NCBI GenBank assembly: GCA_029959085.1
Contig: JARWIR010000007.1
Location: 43,451,137-43,515,136 of the forward strand
Direction of reading: 5' to 3'
DNA length: 64,000 bases
Source of the DNA: Nemophila menziesii
Lineage: Eukaryota; Streptophyta; Magnoliopsida; Boraginales; Hydrophyllaceae
Shown one piece after another: positions 21,940 to 34,056 of this stretch. The position numbers and the translations under genes are program-made. How positions within the stretch are numbered: the first letter of the stretch is position 1; each line of letters begins with the position of its first letter. Below the pieces are notes generated by a model that saw nothing but the letters and a program-made list of their open reading frames with translations, did no database searches and was not told the DNA's origin.

Positions 21940-24900
21940 CTACATGCCCATGGATGCAATTCCTTCTATAGCCTTCCTATCAAGGTCAACATGAAACAAG
22001 GAATTTTAATAATCAGCAATGCAGTTGAATTGCTTGAAATGAGAAAGACGAGTTAAACTCAAAAAAAACATCCATTAATAAATAGAAGTTTATACCGCAA
22101 CGCCTTTTGAATTTCCAGGTGGTTGGCAGGGGCGGATCCAGAACCTAAATTGAGGGGGGGCTTGAAATATATAGAAGTTCAGGGATCAACCCTTTCTTAA
22201 ATTTTTTAAAGTAAAAATAAGATACATAAACACATAACAAGAAAGGTTAAAATGCAAATATGATAATCTAACACCATTACATTCATCGTCTCTTTAATTG
22301 ATGAGTTTACCCGTTTTTAATTACCCAAAAAATATGTAAACCAACACCAATATATACACTAAATGTATATAGTATCATTAGTATTATATTGATATAGCAT
22401 ATGTTATTTTAATATTCTAATTTATAAATATGAAAAATAAACCATTTATAAAAAATTAAACATTATAAATTCATTAGATTGATGTAAATAATAAATTATT
22501 AAGTAATACTATTATCAAATACAAAATTTATATTGGAAATTTTTTCTATTATATGTATATTTGGAAAAAAGAAGAAGTAAATGCTATGATTCGAACTCCC
22601 AACCTCTGTATCGTATGCTAATATGTAAAAATACTAAACCACTACGACACAATCACTTATATGTTCTTTAGTGCATTAACTTTTATATAAATTTTCATAG
22701 GGGGCAAATTATTTTTCGAGACAAAATTACAGTAACGTATCATAAATTTTACGGGTTCAGGGGGGGCTTGAGCCCCCTCTGGGCCCCACATGGATCCGCC
22801 CCTGGTGGTTGGGATCAATCTTGAGAGCACGAGAAAACGATTCTGCCGCACGTTTATACTCCTGAATGAGTTAAGATTTATGTTAATTGGTAAATCATTG
22901 GAATAACTTATGCAATCAGAAAGCTTTGGCCAAAATGAATCACATACTTTCAACAATTTCCAGGCTTCACCTTCCCTGAAATGTGCCTTTGGCCAATCTG
23001 GCCTTAAGCGAACACATTCCTTGGCTTCGGATAAAGCCTTATATCCTCTATCCAAACGGAAATAGCACAGACTCCCATTAGACCACACTGTTGCATCAGA
23101 AGGATCCAATTCATTTGCCTACACATAGATGGTAAATACTTTCATTAATAAACACAATATGAAAGTCTAACTTGGCAAGCAAAAAATGAACACAAGTATT
23201 ATTCATACCCTAGTGTACCAATTTAGTGCATTCCAATACTCTTCCCTTTTGAACGCTTCTTCACCTTTTGACTTCACCATAACGAATGCCCGCTTCTTCA
23301 TGAGATTGAACTGCATATGGATTGAGAAGCACAAAAAACAACATTAATGCTAACTAGTTTTCAGATAGTATCATAAAATGTAGAAATATTACACGCTGCA
23401 GAAAAAAATTGAATGGTATAAAGAAGCATTAAAAATATAAATTTGACAAAAAAGAAGATAAAGACCTTTCCCTTATCTACTTTCTTTTTGATGTATTTCC
23501 TTATTCCGTTAATACTCCAATCCAATATAGAGGGGATTTTTGTAGTAACTGGAAATAGAATTAACATTGCCTTCATATCTCCATAGCTTGCAGCCAACTC
23601 CAAAGGTGTCAAACCCATCTGTCATCACAAGGATGTAAGTACTATATTTTAAATTTTTAGTACATAATTATTAAATTGATCACCTCTTTGATAGTTTTCT
23701 ACAATATAGAATCAAATATAAGGAAGATGAACAAGAAACTAGTAATTAAAGTGATAATGATTAACGTGATGCACAAAGATAATATATTTTAATTTCAGAT
23801 TCTCACATAGTTCCTCGTATTTGGATTTGCCCCCGTACTCAACAAAAACGTAATAATTTCAACTTTTGATCCATGAACCGCAGCATGAAGAGGTGTTTCT
23901 CCACAAAAATTAATGTTTGGATCCGCTCCTCCCTAACAATAAAATAGTACACAATCTCACATTAGATATAATGAGAGACTGAAAAAATATGACTAATGCA
24001 ATTACTCAGTAATATCAGCATACAAATATGAGTTAGCTATCATCCTCAAGAAGTCTTATATCGCAATGATAAATTCAATTTTTTTTTTAACAAATGAAAA
24101 GATGAGATTTTTCTAAGGATCTGGAATAACATAATACACATTCAACCACCTAATCAACAATTAAATTTTACCTTAACTAGAAGATCGGTGCAAGCAAGTG
24201 AGAGTCTGCTAGACATGTAAAGCGGATTGTTGAAACTATTAACTGGATTAGGCTGCATAAATACAGAACATAAGTCAGACTAATCTATACTAAGGTTTCA
24301 AAACCTTATAACTAGAACTAAATTTCATTTTTTATTCACATTTGCGTTGTTTTGTAACATAAACTCAACAGCCTCGATATTCCCAGAAATTGCGGCAACT
24401 GTCAATGGTGTTCCACCATCAGATTTAACTTCTATGTCTGAACCTCGGGACAACAATAGCTGCAGTATATCCTTACCATCTCCCGGAATAAGTGGACCTA
24501 GAATTGTCACTTAATAATTTTATTAGCTGAAAGCATGAATATATTTTTGATATATTTCCTTATACATTTGCTGAAGTAAATATATCTTTAATTATTGTTT
24601 TAGAGAATGAGAGATGACTAACCTACCGCAGCAGCCAAATGCAAGGGGGTAAACCCACAATTGGTAGTTATGTCAACACTTGCCCCATTTTCCAAGAGAT
24701 ATAAAGCATTCTGTAAATGCTTTGCCCCAACCGCATAATGCAGAGGAGTCGCACCTGCACAGGAACAAAATTACTCTCGAATCCGAACAAAATTACTCTC
24801 AGGGCATTCGCCCACTGGAGAAATTTTTAGTCCGCCGTGGAATATAATTTTTTTATTTTAATTTTTAAACCTCGGTGAGTAACAAATATACAGAGATTAA

Positions 24901-25509
24901 CCCCAAAAATCAACCTCATCCTCCAAACCCACAGTTTAGGTCAACAGCTAACTCAACATTCTAACTTTTACAAGGATTCTTGCCGGATGACTCTTAGGGA
25001 AAGTAACTAAGACAGACTATATTTATATTTTCTTGATAATAACAATGAAGTGTAAGATGTGAATTACCAAGTCTATCTTGATCATTAACATCAAATTTTA
25101 ATGCCTCAATCAAATATTGGAATATATAAGTTTTTCCAGCTACAGCAAGTACGTGTAATAACGTAAAACCTTCAGAGTCAAAGCCCCTGATTTTGGCAAA
25201 ATTTTCTTCACTACCATCGTCAAGCTTTGCAACCATGCCTGAAGGGAGAAGTTGAAAACAAAATGTTAGCTAGTTTTATGTAACAGGAATACAAAATTCA
25301 AAAACTGAGTCCTACTTACTCTTGAGCAGATTCAAATCACCATTAAGAGCAGCAGAAAGAAAATCTAAACCTGTAACTGAAGTTTAAGAGTAAGAATCAA
25401 CATGCATGCATGCAGCAAAACCTTAGTATTATACATGATAAATAAGATTAGAAGTAAGAACTGAATCAATTTTAGCAGAGACACCTGGCGATGAAGATGA
25501 AGAGGCCAT
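21940..25509 (-). CDS. ankyrin-repeat and TPR protein, interrupted by a MITE in its penultimate exon
   Basis: A multi-exon gene. Predicted exons in order are 25485-25509, 25320-25370, 25068-25238, 24623-24754, 24340-24497, 24172-24252, 23807-23932, 23466-23618, 23209-23310, 22948-23118 and 22805-22861 (continuing at 22096-22118 beyond the insert), with an uncertain last exon near 21940-21977. The exons join in frame through exon 10 (390 codons). The protein begins MASSSSSPG. It then has about six ankyrin repeats (GFTLLHVLAVAGK, GATPLHYAVGAKH, GFTPLHLAAAV, GGTPLTVAAISGN, GETPLHAAVHGS and GLTPLELAASYGD) and a linker. A C-terminal three-helix TPR module follows (GEEAFKREEYWNALNWYTR, ANELDPSDATVWSNGSLCY, YKRAAESFSRALKIDPNH). 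This order matches plant ankyrin-TPR proteins such as Arabidopsis TPR10, thought to be chaperone-linked adaptors. A hAT MITE (22127-22804) splits the last TPR helix after DPNH. Reading into it gives about 15 extra codons and a stop. The natural tail (LEIQKALR) lies on the other side. The final exon has an apparent one-base shift before KEIASMGM, so the end is uncertain. Confidence 0.82.
22127..22804. mobile_element. hAT-type MITE inside the ANK-TPR coding exon
   Basis: 678 bp with inverted ends CAGGGGCGGATCCA and TGGATCCGCCCCTG and perfect 8-bp duplications gtggttgg (22119-22126 and 22805-22812). Removing the element and one duplication restores a continuous exon (DPNHLEIQKAL). The interior is AT-rich and non-coding. 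It includes a tRNA-like stretch near 22585-22650 (GATTCGAACTCCC), a common remnant of SINE-type sequence. Confidence 0.92.
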
Positions 25510-26116
25510 ATCTTTTGTTAACTTTGGAAAGGAATGATGAATTTGAACTGAAGAAAAGTAGATGGAAAGTTCTTGATAAGGATAGGTATATAAGGGGCAA
25601 AGTTGCACGCTGACGCCTCGTATTCTTCCAAATGAGACGTTATTGGGAATGTAAATTTGCAATAGTAGAGTTTGAAGTATTTGGATTAATTGAAAGTTTA
25701 AAGTGGAATTATACTTTTGAGTAATACCTCATATAATATATCACTTCTAACGTAGCATGACTTAATGAAAATTAAAGAGTAAAATGCCCAATTGATAACA
25801 TGTAAATAGTAAACCGTGTTAGTGAAAGACGGTGTGAACTCATGAGAATATTTGAATAATATAATAAGAGCTTGTCGCGATATATTAGCGCCTAGAAAGA
25901 ATTTTGAACTAGTGTGGTGCTATAGGGAAGCGATTAGTTGCGCAAATTGGTTGACAAAGTTAGGCGCAACGGGTGAGACGACCCTATACCTTATCAATAT
26001 CCTCTAGATGGCCTTTGCATCTTTTAACTAAGGACATGTGCGGTTGGGTTGTGCGTAGAATTGTTTTAGATAGCTAGTGCGTTTTAGGAAGTTGTATCTT
26101 TCTAATCTTTTATGAC
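25510..26116. promoter_or_regulatory. upstream region of ANK-TPR gene, with TATA-like box
   Basis: Minus-strand TTATATACC at 25585-25593, about 80 bp before the start codon, is a plausible TATA box. The remaining sequence to 26116 is AT-rich, and no frame or element was recognised. Confidence 0.4.
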
Positions 26117-26124
26117 CTCTCGTG

Positions 26125-26694
26125 TCAAGGTGGCTAACGGTCCGTTCCAGACCGGTTCGGACCGGTTCCTAACGGACCTGGGCCTTATCGGTCCGGTCCA
26201 GGTTACAGGCTCCACCTTACCGGTTTCGGTTCGGTCCGGTTTTAGGAGTGGAGGAGGTGAGAACCAAACCGTTAAGAGAACCGTCTAAACCGGATCCGGT
26301 TCCGGTCCGGTCCGGTTCTTAGTGGTTCCAACTTGTTTTTTTCTTCTTGATAGAAAGGCACGGTTTCATGCAATATGGGTTTAATTGTGTTAGGTTTAAT
26401 TAATGGGCTGGTAAGGGGGTAAAATAATAATGGGATGATAAGGGGCTAATGGGTTGGGCTACAAATAATTGAGCTAAAAGCCTAAAACAATGAAATATAA
26501 TATATATATATATATATTAACGGGTTGGTTCCGGTCCGGGCCCTTTTATTTTAAAAAAGGTGAAGAACCGGTCCGGTAGCTTGTGGACCGGTCCGGTTCG
26601 TGCTTGCGTTAACTTTCGATCCCGTTCGGTTCTCGCGTTGACCGGTCCGGTTCGGTCCGTAGGACTGGTTGGACCGGACCGTTAGTCATGTTGA
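26125..26694. mobile_element. hAT-type non-autonomous element rich in CCGGTCCGG
   Basis: The ends TCAAGGTGGCTAACGGTCCG and, in complement, TCAACATGACTAACGGTCCG form inverted repeats. Flanks ctctcgtg (26117-26124) and ctctcatg (26695-26702) match at 7 of 8. Both subterminal regions carry dozens of GGTCCGGTTC words in both senses. It is non-coding. The family resembles the AGCTCG-rich hAT elements in design but not in sequence. Confidence 0.75.
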
Positions 26695-26884
26695 CTCTCA
26701 TGTAATCAGAAAAAACATGTAAATATTGTTTATTTAACCATATCTAGAAAAACATAATAGAATTAATGTCTAATAAACCCATCAATTTATTTTTTATTTC
26801 CCGGATCATAGTCACCATTACTTTTAGTAAAAAGTATTTATTTTCTTTTAAACCACCACCATCATTGAAAAAGAAAATAATAAT

Positions 26885-27005
26885 AAATTGGGATTAGCTC
26901 ACGGGCTATGGTTTTAGTCATCCAATTTAATGGTATATGTTCAAACCGAGTTAATGACTCTAAACCCAAAGTGGCTCTCCTATGTAAAAAAAAGAAAAAC
27001 AATAT
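26885..27005 (+). mobile_element. SINE relic
   Basis: A degenerate tRNA-like head (TTAGCTCACGGGCTATGG, later GTTCAAACCGAGT as B box) is followed by the tail GACTCTAAACCCAAAGTGGC and TCTCCTATGTAAAAAAAAG. The tail is shared with the SINE at 60123-60247 and the fragment at 50245-50300. Confidence 0.55.
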
Positions 27006-27497
27006 TTTAACTAAGAAATATTAGTTTTAATAAACATTAAAACAAACCAATGTAATATGTAATTGATTGTAAATAAATATTTTAATGTTTATTTTGTTTA
27101 TTTTTTAGGGTCAAAACTAATTTTTATCTTTATGTTGATCGTATTGTATGAATATATGTATTTATTTTATATTTTTGAATACCATATTGAGTTATGAGAT
27201 ATTCTCTAAAACTTAATATGTTTTCTGTTTTCGATATATTTTGTATTTTATTCATATTCTTTTTCTTGTTTATGTTTATTTATTGAATAAAATTATATTT
27301 TTATACTTTATATATCATATATAACTTACTTTTATATTTTTTTACTTTATGTTTGACTGTCTGTGAGTTATGAATAATTTCACATAACTCATTTTATTCT
27401 TCTTCTTTGCTGTATTTTTGTGATGTTTGTTTATTCTTCTTTTTCGTTACGTTTTTGCTGCATTTTTGTTCTACTTTATTGTAAGTATGAATCATAA
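27006..27497. other. AT-rich repeat-derived spacer
   Basis: Contains one copy (about 27170-27220) of a GAGTTATGAGATATTCTCTAAA-like block that recurs at 28876 and 29000 on the other side of the MULE-type insertion. No gene is seen. Confidence 0.4.
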
Positions 27498-27506
27498 AAT
27501 ATGATA

Positions 27507-28623
27507 GGGTGATTGACACATAGGGTCTTGGAGACCAATTTTTTGCCTATAAGGAACTAGTGGAAATCTTACTTCTTTAAAGAGACCTCAAAACTAACCA
27601 AATACTAAAATACCCTTACTAACACCAAAAGACAAAAGAAGTGATGTAACTGTTCATCTCTCTACTATCCACCTATCTCCTACCTCTAGCATCCGAGCAC
27701 CGACCTCCGACTACCGATCTCAGGCCACCGACCTCCGACCTCCTATCACCGGAAAAATTGATGAGTTTCAGAAAAAAATTATGAGTTTCAGGAAAAAAAT
27801 GATGAGTTCGAAAAAAATTGATAAGTACTTTGTCAAAAATGATGAGTACTCTATAAAAATGATGATTATTTTTTAAAAACAAAGTGTACATAGTCAGAAT
27901 AATAATTTATTCACTTTTCAACCTATTTTATACACTTTCGAATTAATTACAAAATAAATAACAAATCAAACTAATAACAACAACAAAAACTAACTAAATT
28001 CATGTTTGACCAGATCTGAAAAAAAACTAAAAACATACTCTAGTACTGCGTACAGAGTATGCTAATAAACAAAACAATTGCTACATTCTTCTCACGCTCG
28101 AACGAGGACAACGATTCACGAATGGAGATTAGTCGTTGCTTGTGTCTCCATCTCCGGCGGTCTCGAATCTAGAACAAGGCGGCGAGATCGAGTCCTCTCA
28201 GTAAAAGCTCACAGATCTTCGCTTATTGCTCCACCTACTGACTGTTGCTTCTTCAGATCTCAGCAATGGCAAGAGTTGTTGCGGTTGTCTTCTGTGGCGG
28301 TTCACGAGCTATTACGGTTGTCTTCTCCAGCCACGAGCTCGAACAGGATCTCGGGGGGACTGTGGATCTCGGCGGAACTGGAGCGACGTGGATCTCGCTG
28401 CTCACAAACTGGTGCGGCGTGGATCTCGCGAGTGCTGTCGGAGCAGAGAGAAGGTCCAGCGAGTTATGTTGTGAGGTTGGGAGGGAAAGGAAAGGAGCTC
28501 CAGTGAGTGGAGAGAGAGAGAGATCTGGTGTGTGTGGAGAGAGGTGAGTGGGATGAGAGAGAATGTTTTGACGGGAGTGTGGAAAGAGAATGGGACTTTT
28601 AGGTTTTAGAAATAGGATAATTA

Positions 28624-28666
<43 letters not shown>

Positions 28667-28817
28667 TATTGAAAAATTAAAGAGGGGAAAAAATTGTAAA
28701 TGGGATTTTTGTTTATAGTGTTAAAATTTATTTGAGATCGTTAGTGAGAAAAGCAATAAGATGGGGTTGGGTTAGGACTAAGCGGTGGATTTTCAAGACT
28801 TCTTGGGTCAAAATCTC
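27507..28817 (+). mobile_element. MULE-type element C
   Basis: 1311 bp, flanked by aatatgata (27498-27506) and gatatgata (28818-28826), 8 of 9 matching. The left end GGGTGATTGACACATAGGG, continuing TCTTGGAGA, matches elements A and B. The right end is more diverged (complement GAGATTTTGACCC). It shares the CCGACCTCC block, the MULE-specific leader GACAAAAGAAGTGATGT, and gene-like sequence at 28080-28550. Three overlapping open frames cover that gene-like part, none with a recognisable domain. A (TA)n run lies at 28624-28660. The glycine-rich tail of A and B is missing. Confidence 0.78.
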
Positions 28818-28826
28818 GATATGATA

Positions 28827-29565
28827 TATATACCATATATTTATGTGTTTTGATTTTGATTTAAAGAACAGACTGAGTTATGAGATGTTTTGTATAACTC
28901 TGATTGCTCGTCAATTAAAGGATAAAACACTTAGTATGCATCATGAAATGATTTGTACCATATTTTTTATGTGTTTTACCTCTGATTTGAAGAATAGTTT
29001 GAGTTATGGGATATTCTCCAAAACTCATATTGTTTATCAAGTAAAGGATAAAACGCTTATGATGCACAACTCAACTTATTATATTTTTCAGTAACTCAAC
29101 TTATTATTATTTTTTTTATCAAATATGGGAATTTTTTCTTAACTCAATTGTCTGAATTTCAGGAATTTTCCCATAACTCAAGATTTTGAATTTTAAAAAA
29201 ATTTCCATAACTCATACGGTTTTTTTTTAGAAAAAACTTCTTTTTTCGGATACATATCAATCATTGTTTTATACTTAATATAATTAATGATTCATTCTTT
29301 ATGGTATTCTTGTACAATTTCTTGATAAATCCATTTAGATTGTTTTTTCCCGTCAACTGGATTCTAACCCAAGATAATTTAAGGAGGGTAAAAAAGATCA
29401 TGTCTTTTAAAAGATATGACACAGGATTGCGGGGTTTTAATTTGCATTCACCCAAAATAATACTCGCTTAAAACAAAAATAGATCAAGTGACTAAAATAC
29501 TCTACAATCTATTAAATATTATTTTAATTAAAATAACAACTAACATTTTAATTATTCTCTGCTAC
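28827..29565. repeat. degenerate ~150-bp repeats flanking MULE C
   Basis: Two copies (about 28840-28950 and 28970-29080) of a block with TTATGTGTTTT, GATTTGAAGAA, GAGTTATG and AAGGATAAAAC. A related block lies at 27140-27220. This was probably one old array that MULE C entered. No gene is supported. Confidence 0.5.
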
Positions 29566-30493
29566 AATTCTTATCACTAACGGTGACAACTTTCGACACT
29601 GGTGTTGTTACATGTCATTGTGAAATACCTCAATTTATATTCGCGGTGATATTTTGTCGCGATTTTGTCGCTAGTATCTCGCTGTTACAGATCACAATAC
29701 TCAAAGAATTGTGGATGTTCTCGCCTATGAGAGCTTATTTCTTGCGACGAAACAATTATCGCTAATGAGACGATCATTTACAAAGAAATTCATGAAATGC
29801 AGTCAGCTCTAGAAAATCATTTTCTACGAAATCTAGATGTCGATAGAAAATCAGTAGCGAAGAATTATAGTCGTCGCTAGACTGTCATTTGCGACTAACC
29901 TACGATTTTCTGAACTTGTTTCTAGCAACGACAGGGTCGTCGCTAGTAACAATATTTATTTATTTTTAGTTTTTTTAGCAAGTATTATTATTATTTAATT
30001 TTATTATGAATGATAATATTGTTAAATTACAACAAATATCAAAATACATTAATCTGAATAAATATAAATATGATTTAAATAGGTTATATTAAAAGTCAAA
30101 ATACAAACATCAAATTAAAATTGAAAGTCAAAATAATTAAAATGTATGTAGAATTAAAGTAATAAAAAAATTGTTAGTGTAATAGAAATCAATCGTCATA
30201 TAGGTTTTTTGCTTCTTCGTCTTCGATATTTTTTCGATGATGACCGGGAGACAAAATTCTGGAAGGATTGGGAAGAGAACTGGGCAATCGCGTGGAATCG
30301 ACAGTAGATAAGCTCTCAACTACCCTAATCTGATTAACCCAAGCGAAAGCTCAACTCAGGTGCTCGGTGTTATATGTGGGATAGGTGGCAGTTGTCAAAC
30401 TCGTAAATTTGTCGTTGCGGAACCTATGGTTGTTGGCCCTTCGAAATCAGATAGTCGTTGATGGTCATCATCATCCCGTTAAAATCCTACACC

Positions 30494-31041
30494 CAGGGCC
30501 GGTCCTGACATTTCGGGGGCCCAAGGCAAACCTAAAGAAATAGGCCCCTAAAAAATTACAAGTTATATAAAATATAATAAAAAAATAATCAAATAAATTT
30601 TACAGAAAAAATATATTTTAGTCTCTTTTTAGTCATCAAGTTATGCCCGTAAAAAAATCAACAAGTAATAATTTAATTTAATATTTTTTAACTAAAAAAT
30701 AAAGTCTTATTCTTTTATTTCAAGTGGGCCAAAAATTGAGCCTTTTTAATAAAAAAAAAAACAAATAATGCTGGGTATCACCCAAAAAGTGATCACCCAA
30801 ATATCACCTCCCTAGGTGGTCCAATTAAATTGTTTCATATAAGAGAGAAAAAAAGTAATTAGAAAAGAGGAACAGTTTAATTGGACCACCTAGGAAGGTG
30901 ATATTTGGGTGATCACTTTTTGGGTGATACCCAGCATTACTCAAAAAAAACTTATACTCCAGAGGGGGCCCTAAAAAGTATAAGAGTTGGGGAGGGGCCC
31001 AAGGCCATGGCCTCCTTGGCCTCTCCCCAGGACCGGCCCTG
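30494..31041. mobile_element. hAT-type MITE
   Basis: The ends CAGGGCCGGTCCTGA and, in complement, CAGGGCCGGTCCTGG are inverted repeats. Perfect 8-bp duplications cctacacc flank it (30486-30493 and 31042-31049). The subterminal GGGGGCCCAAGGC word is present at both ends. A MULE-type fold-back MITE is nested at 30763-30942. A decayed relative without clear ends lies at 46716-46860. Confidence 0.9.
30763..30942. mobile_element. MULE-type fold-back MITE, copy 1
   Basis: A near-perfect palindrome of 180 bp with arms reading TAATGCTGGGTATCACCC and on through TGATCACCCAAATATCACC. It is flanked by 9-bp duplications aaaaaaaac (30754-30762 and 30943-30951). Relatives are at 39496-39651 and 44660-44844. 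The 9-bp duplication points to a Mutator-type transposase. Confidence 0.85.
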
Positions 31042-31049
31042 CCTACACC

Positions 31050-32508
31050 ATATGAGTGGATGGCTCAACAGTTCTCGAATGTTGGTCCTTCAGAGGGGCT
31101 CCAACACCAGCCACCCAACTCCACATTGATGGACCCATACCTTTGCGTGTCGCGGTGAGGACGGTCTTGACTTGGTCTTTTTGCGTCAAAGTAGTGGAGG
31201 ATAAAGATGTCGAAGATCCCGATGGTGGATGTGATTGTGTGGCTCGTGGACGCATCAAGGATGTCAGATTAGTCTGTTACTTGAAATAAATACATAGCCA
31301 TTAATAAAATTTCAAACGTGATATATATAAATTGAAATCACATTATTGAAACACTTACATCATATTTTTCGTAACTGTCTGTCCTCCACTACTTTGCATG
31401 TTTGTCATATCCACCTCGTAGAAGAAGTCAGCCATACAAGGAAAGGGCATCTCCGGGTCTTCTCCCTCACCTGGTTCCCTGACCATCGGTGGGTTCTTCT
31501 TCCCTCTTGTCACATTCAAGGGACAAAGTATGACCACGATTCAATAAAAATAACTAATTACTTAAAAGGGTTACCTCAAATAAATTATCCCGTGTCCGAA
31601 AATAAGTTTTTTACCCCGCACCAATCAGGCATTTTTGCTTAGCCCGGTTCACCTTTTAAGCTTCTGCCTGATTATGTTTTTTTTAAATAAATATTTTTAA
31701 AAAGTAAAGAATAATTATAACTTATAACTTAAAGCAATATTACCTTCGAAGCGGTGTCATCCCAATCCTCGCATCCTCTTTGCTAGTTCTCGGGTGTCTG
31801 GGTATCGGGCTTATTGCCAGTGTAGTAGTAATTCTCTTAATCATATGCTTAAAGTCAATATATATTTTAGCACATGTACATTCAATGTTGCCCAATATTT
31901 TATCTCAGACTGGCCTCTGCCTCCACTCATCAATACGAAAGAAGTCTTGTCCACAAAATCAACACATCGACTATTATTCTCTCTAAACATTGTGTATGAA
32001 TAAATTAACGAGATAGTAAAGGAAAATTACCTTTAATCGGTTATGTACTTGTTGTTGCATTTCCGGGGGTACTTTGTGCCAACTCTTGAAGCATGGAATG
32101 ACTTTCTCCGTTATCGTGAGCCCGATGACCTAGGAAACATGTTTCCCATATTTCCAAAATTTCGCGTGTTATCGAAGACACATAAATATACATGGAGATG
32201 ACCTCTCGCCGCCTACCTCGCCTTGTATGATGACTGCGGCGCTTCCCAACCCCTTGGTTTTCTTGTTTTTCTGTTATGATACATAATTAATATTATATAC
32301 TATAATAAAAAACAATTAATTCAACTCAGAATCGATTATACCAGGGGCATTATGGCCAAGAGAGCTATATTTGGGTACCGTATAGGACCATGCTCATCAC
32401 CATTGTTGTCGTTGTTCCTGTGGTGTATCGGTTGCCATTTCCACTGAAAATAAACTAAATTATAGTATGACCCCTAAAAATATTTTAAAATTACACTAGT
32501 CTCTAAAA
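31050..32508 (-). pseudogene. decayed transposase-like coding sequence
   Basis: Several short minus-strand frames (31043-31258, 31355-31537 and 32030-32240) have protein-like composition and some intact splice sites. MADFFYEVDMTNM and SWHKVPPEMQQQVHNRLK recall the plant CACTA-associated (Transposase_24-type) proteins. No continuous frame survives. The assignment rests on style and on the CACTA-like borders. Confidence 0.35.
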
Positions 32509-32517
32509 TAAATTTAT

Positions 32518-34047
32518 GAGATAATTACACCTAGGGTCTTGAAGACACACCCCTCTTCGAGTTAGCACCCCCTCTAGGAGTCTCTTCTTACTAAAGACCT
32601 CAACAAGAATTTAACACATGAACCTAAAAACCCCATTTACAATACTACCCCCTTTTGTTTTATTTCTGCTATATATACTAAATATTCTATTACAAATCTT
32701 AAAAAATCATTCCCCCACCTCACAGCTTCTCTTTCCTCTCTCCTCTCTCCTCTCAACCACCACCGACACCACCTAAATGGCCACCACCACCGCCTAAATG
32801 GCCACCACCACCACCGCTTGAAGATCCGGCGAGATCTCCTTCACCAAAGCACTCCACGAATCTCGCCGGTTTTACATTAATACATCGGAAAACAGCCTCC
32901 ATGCTTGAGAGGAGAGCTCGCCGCCATGCTTTCTCCGTCGAGCTCGATGGAGGTGTTGCTGGTTCGAGCTCGCCGCCATGCTTCCTCGTTCGAGCTCGCC
33001 ATTACAGATCTGTGAAGAGAGCTCCATTCGCGCAGCCATGGATGCTCTGAAGAAGATGAAGCTGCTACCGCCGATTTCTGCTGCCTAGGGTTCCGCCATG
33101 GCTGCTAGGGTTCGGAATCTGTTCGAAGCTTCACCACCGTAGCTTGCTGCATCTTCAGTCGCCGGAAAATGAGAGACCACCGAAGCTTGCTGCATCTTCA
33201 GTTGCTGGCGAGATCCAACACAGCAGGAGCAAGGCGGCGAAGAAGAATAAGCTGTAGCCATGGATTCTTCAGATCTGTTCGCGAAGAAGAATCCAAGCTC
33301 CTGCCTCGCGATCCGAGCACCACCATATCAAAGTAGCACCACCGTTTCACCATCGGAGGAAAGAAGAGCTCGCTGGATTTTTTTTTTTTTTTATTACTCG
33401 CGTACTGTGTACGCTTTAGCTTCTTTTTTTTTTTTTTCCAGATCTGGTTTGACCAGATCTGGTCAACGTGTAGTTTAGTTGTTTTTTTAATTTATTGTAA
33501 ATTGTTTTAATTTTGAATAGAAAAGTTTATCAAATGTTTATTTTGAATAGAGTATTTATGTAATTTCAAAGAGTACTCTCTATTTTTCATAGAGTACTCT
33601 CTATATTTTATAGAGTACTCCGTCTTTTTTAATAGAGTATTCGTTTAAATTGACAGAGTATTTTTTTAATTCTCGGAGTACTCTATCTTTTTCATAGAGT
33701 ATCGGAAAAAATTGAGAGTACTCTGCCTTTTTCATAGAGTACTCTCAGTTTTTTCCGATACTCTATGTTTTTTCCGTTCACTGGTGGCCGGAGGTCCGTG
33801 GTCGGAGATCGGTGGTCGGTGGTCGGAGGTCGGTGGTAGATGGTCGGAGGTCGGAGATGGGTGGTAGGTGGTAGGTGGGTAGTGATAGAGGAGAGAGAAA
33901 CAGTGACATCATACTATTTTGTCTTTTAGTGTTAGTAAGGGTAGGAAAGACTATTGTCAAAAATGAGGTCCCTAAGAATAACAACTTTCAAGACACTACT
34001 CTATAGAGAAAAAATAGTGCTCCTAAGGCCCTATAGATAATTCACCC
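32518..34047 (-). mobile_element. MULE-type element B
   Basis: 1530 bp with perfect 9-bp duplications taaatttat (32509-32517 and 34048-34056). The ends GAGATAATTACACCTAGGG and, in complement, GGGTGAATTATCTATAGGG are the same as those of element A, in opposite orientation. The CCACCTACCACC/GGTCGGAGG block, the AGAGTACTC repeats (33560-33750) and the glycine-rich tail with its stop (32753-32817, minus) are shared with A. It sits inside a degenerate AAATTACACTAAAGCCCCTA array. Confidence 0.9.
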
Positions 34048-34056
34048 TAAATTTAT

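Noticed and set aside
22565..22655. Possible tRNA gene on the minus strand
   Set aside because: Only a GTTCGAAT-type B box is clear. No acceptor stem can be formed, and the sequence is inside a hAT MITE.
28078..28663. Four overlapping frames of 82-142 codons inside MULE C
   Set aside because: They overlap in all frames, one runs into a (TA)n repeat, and none has a domain. They are treated as part of the element.
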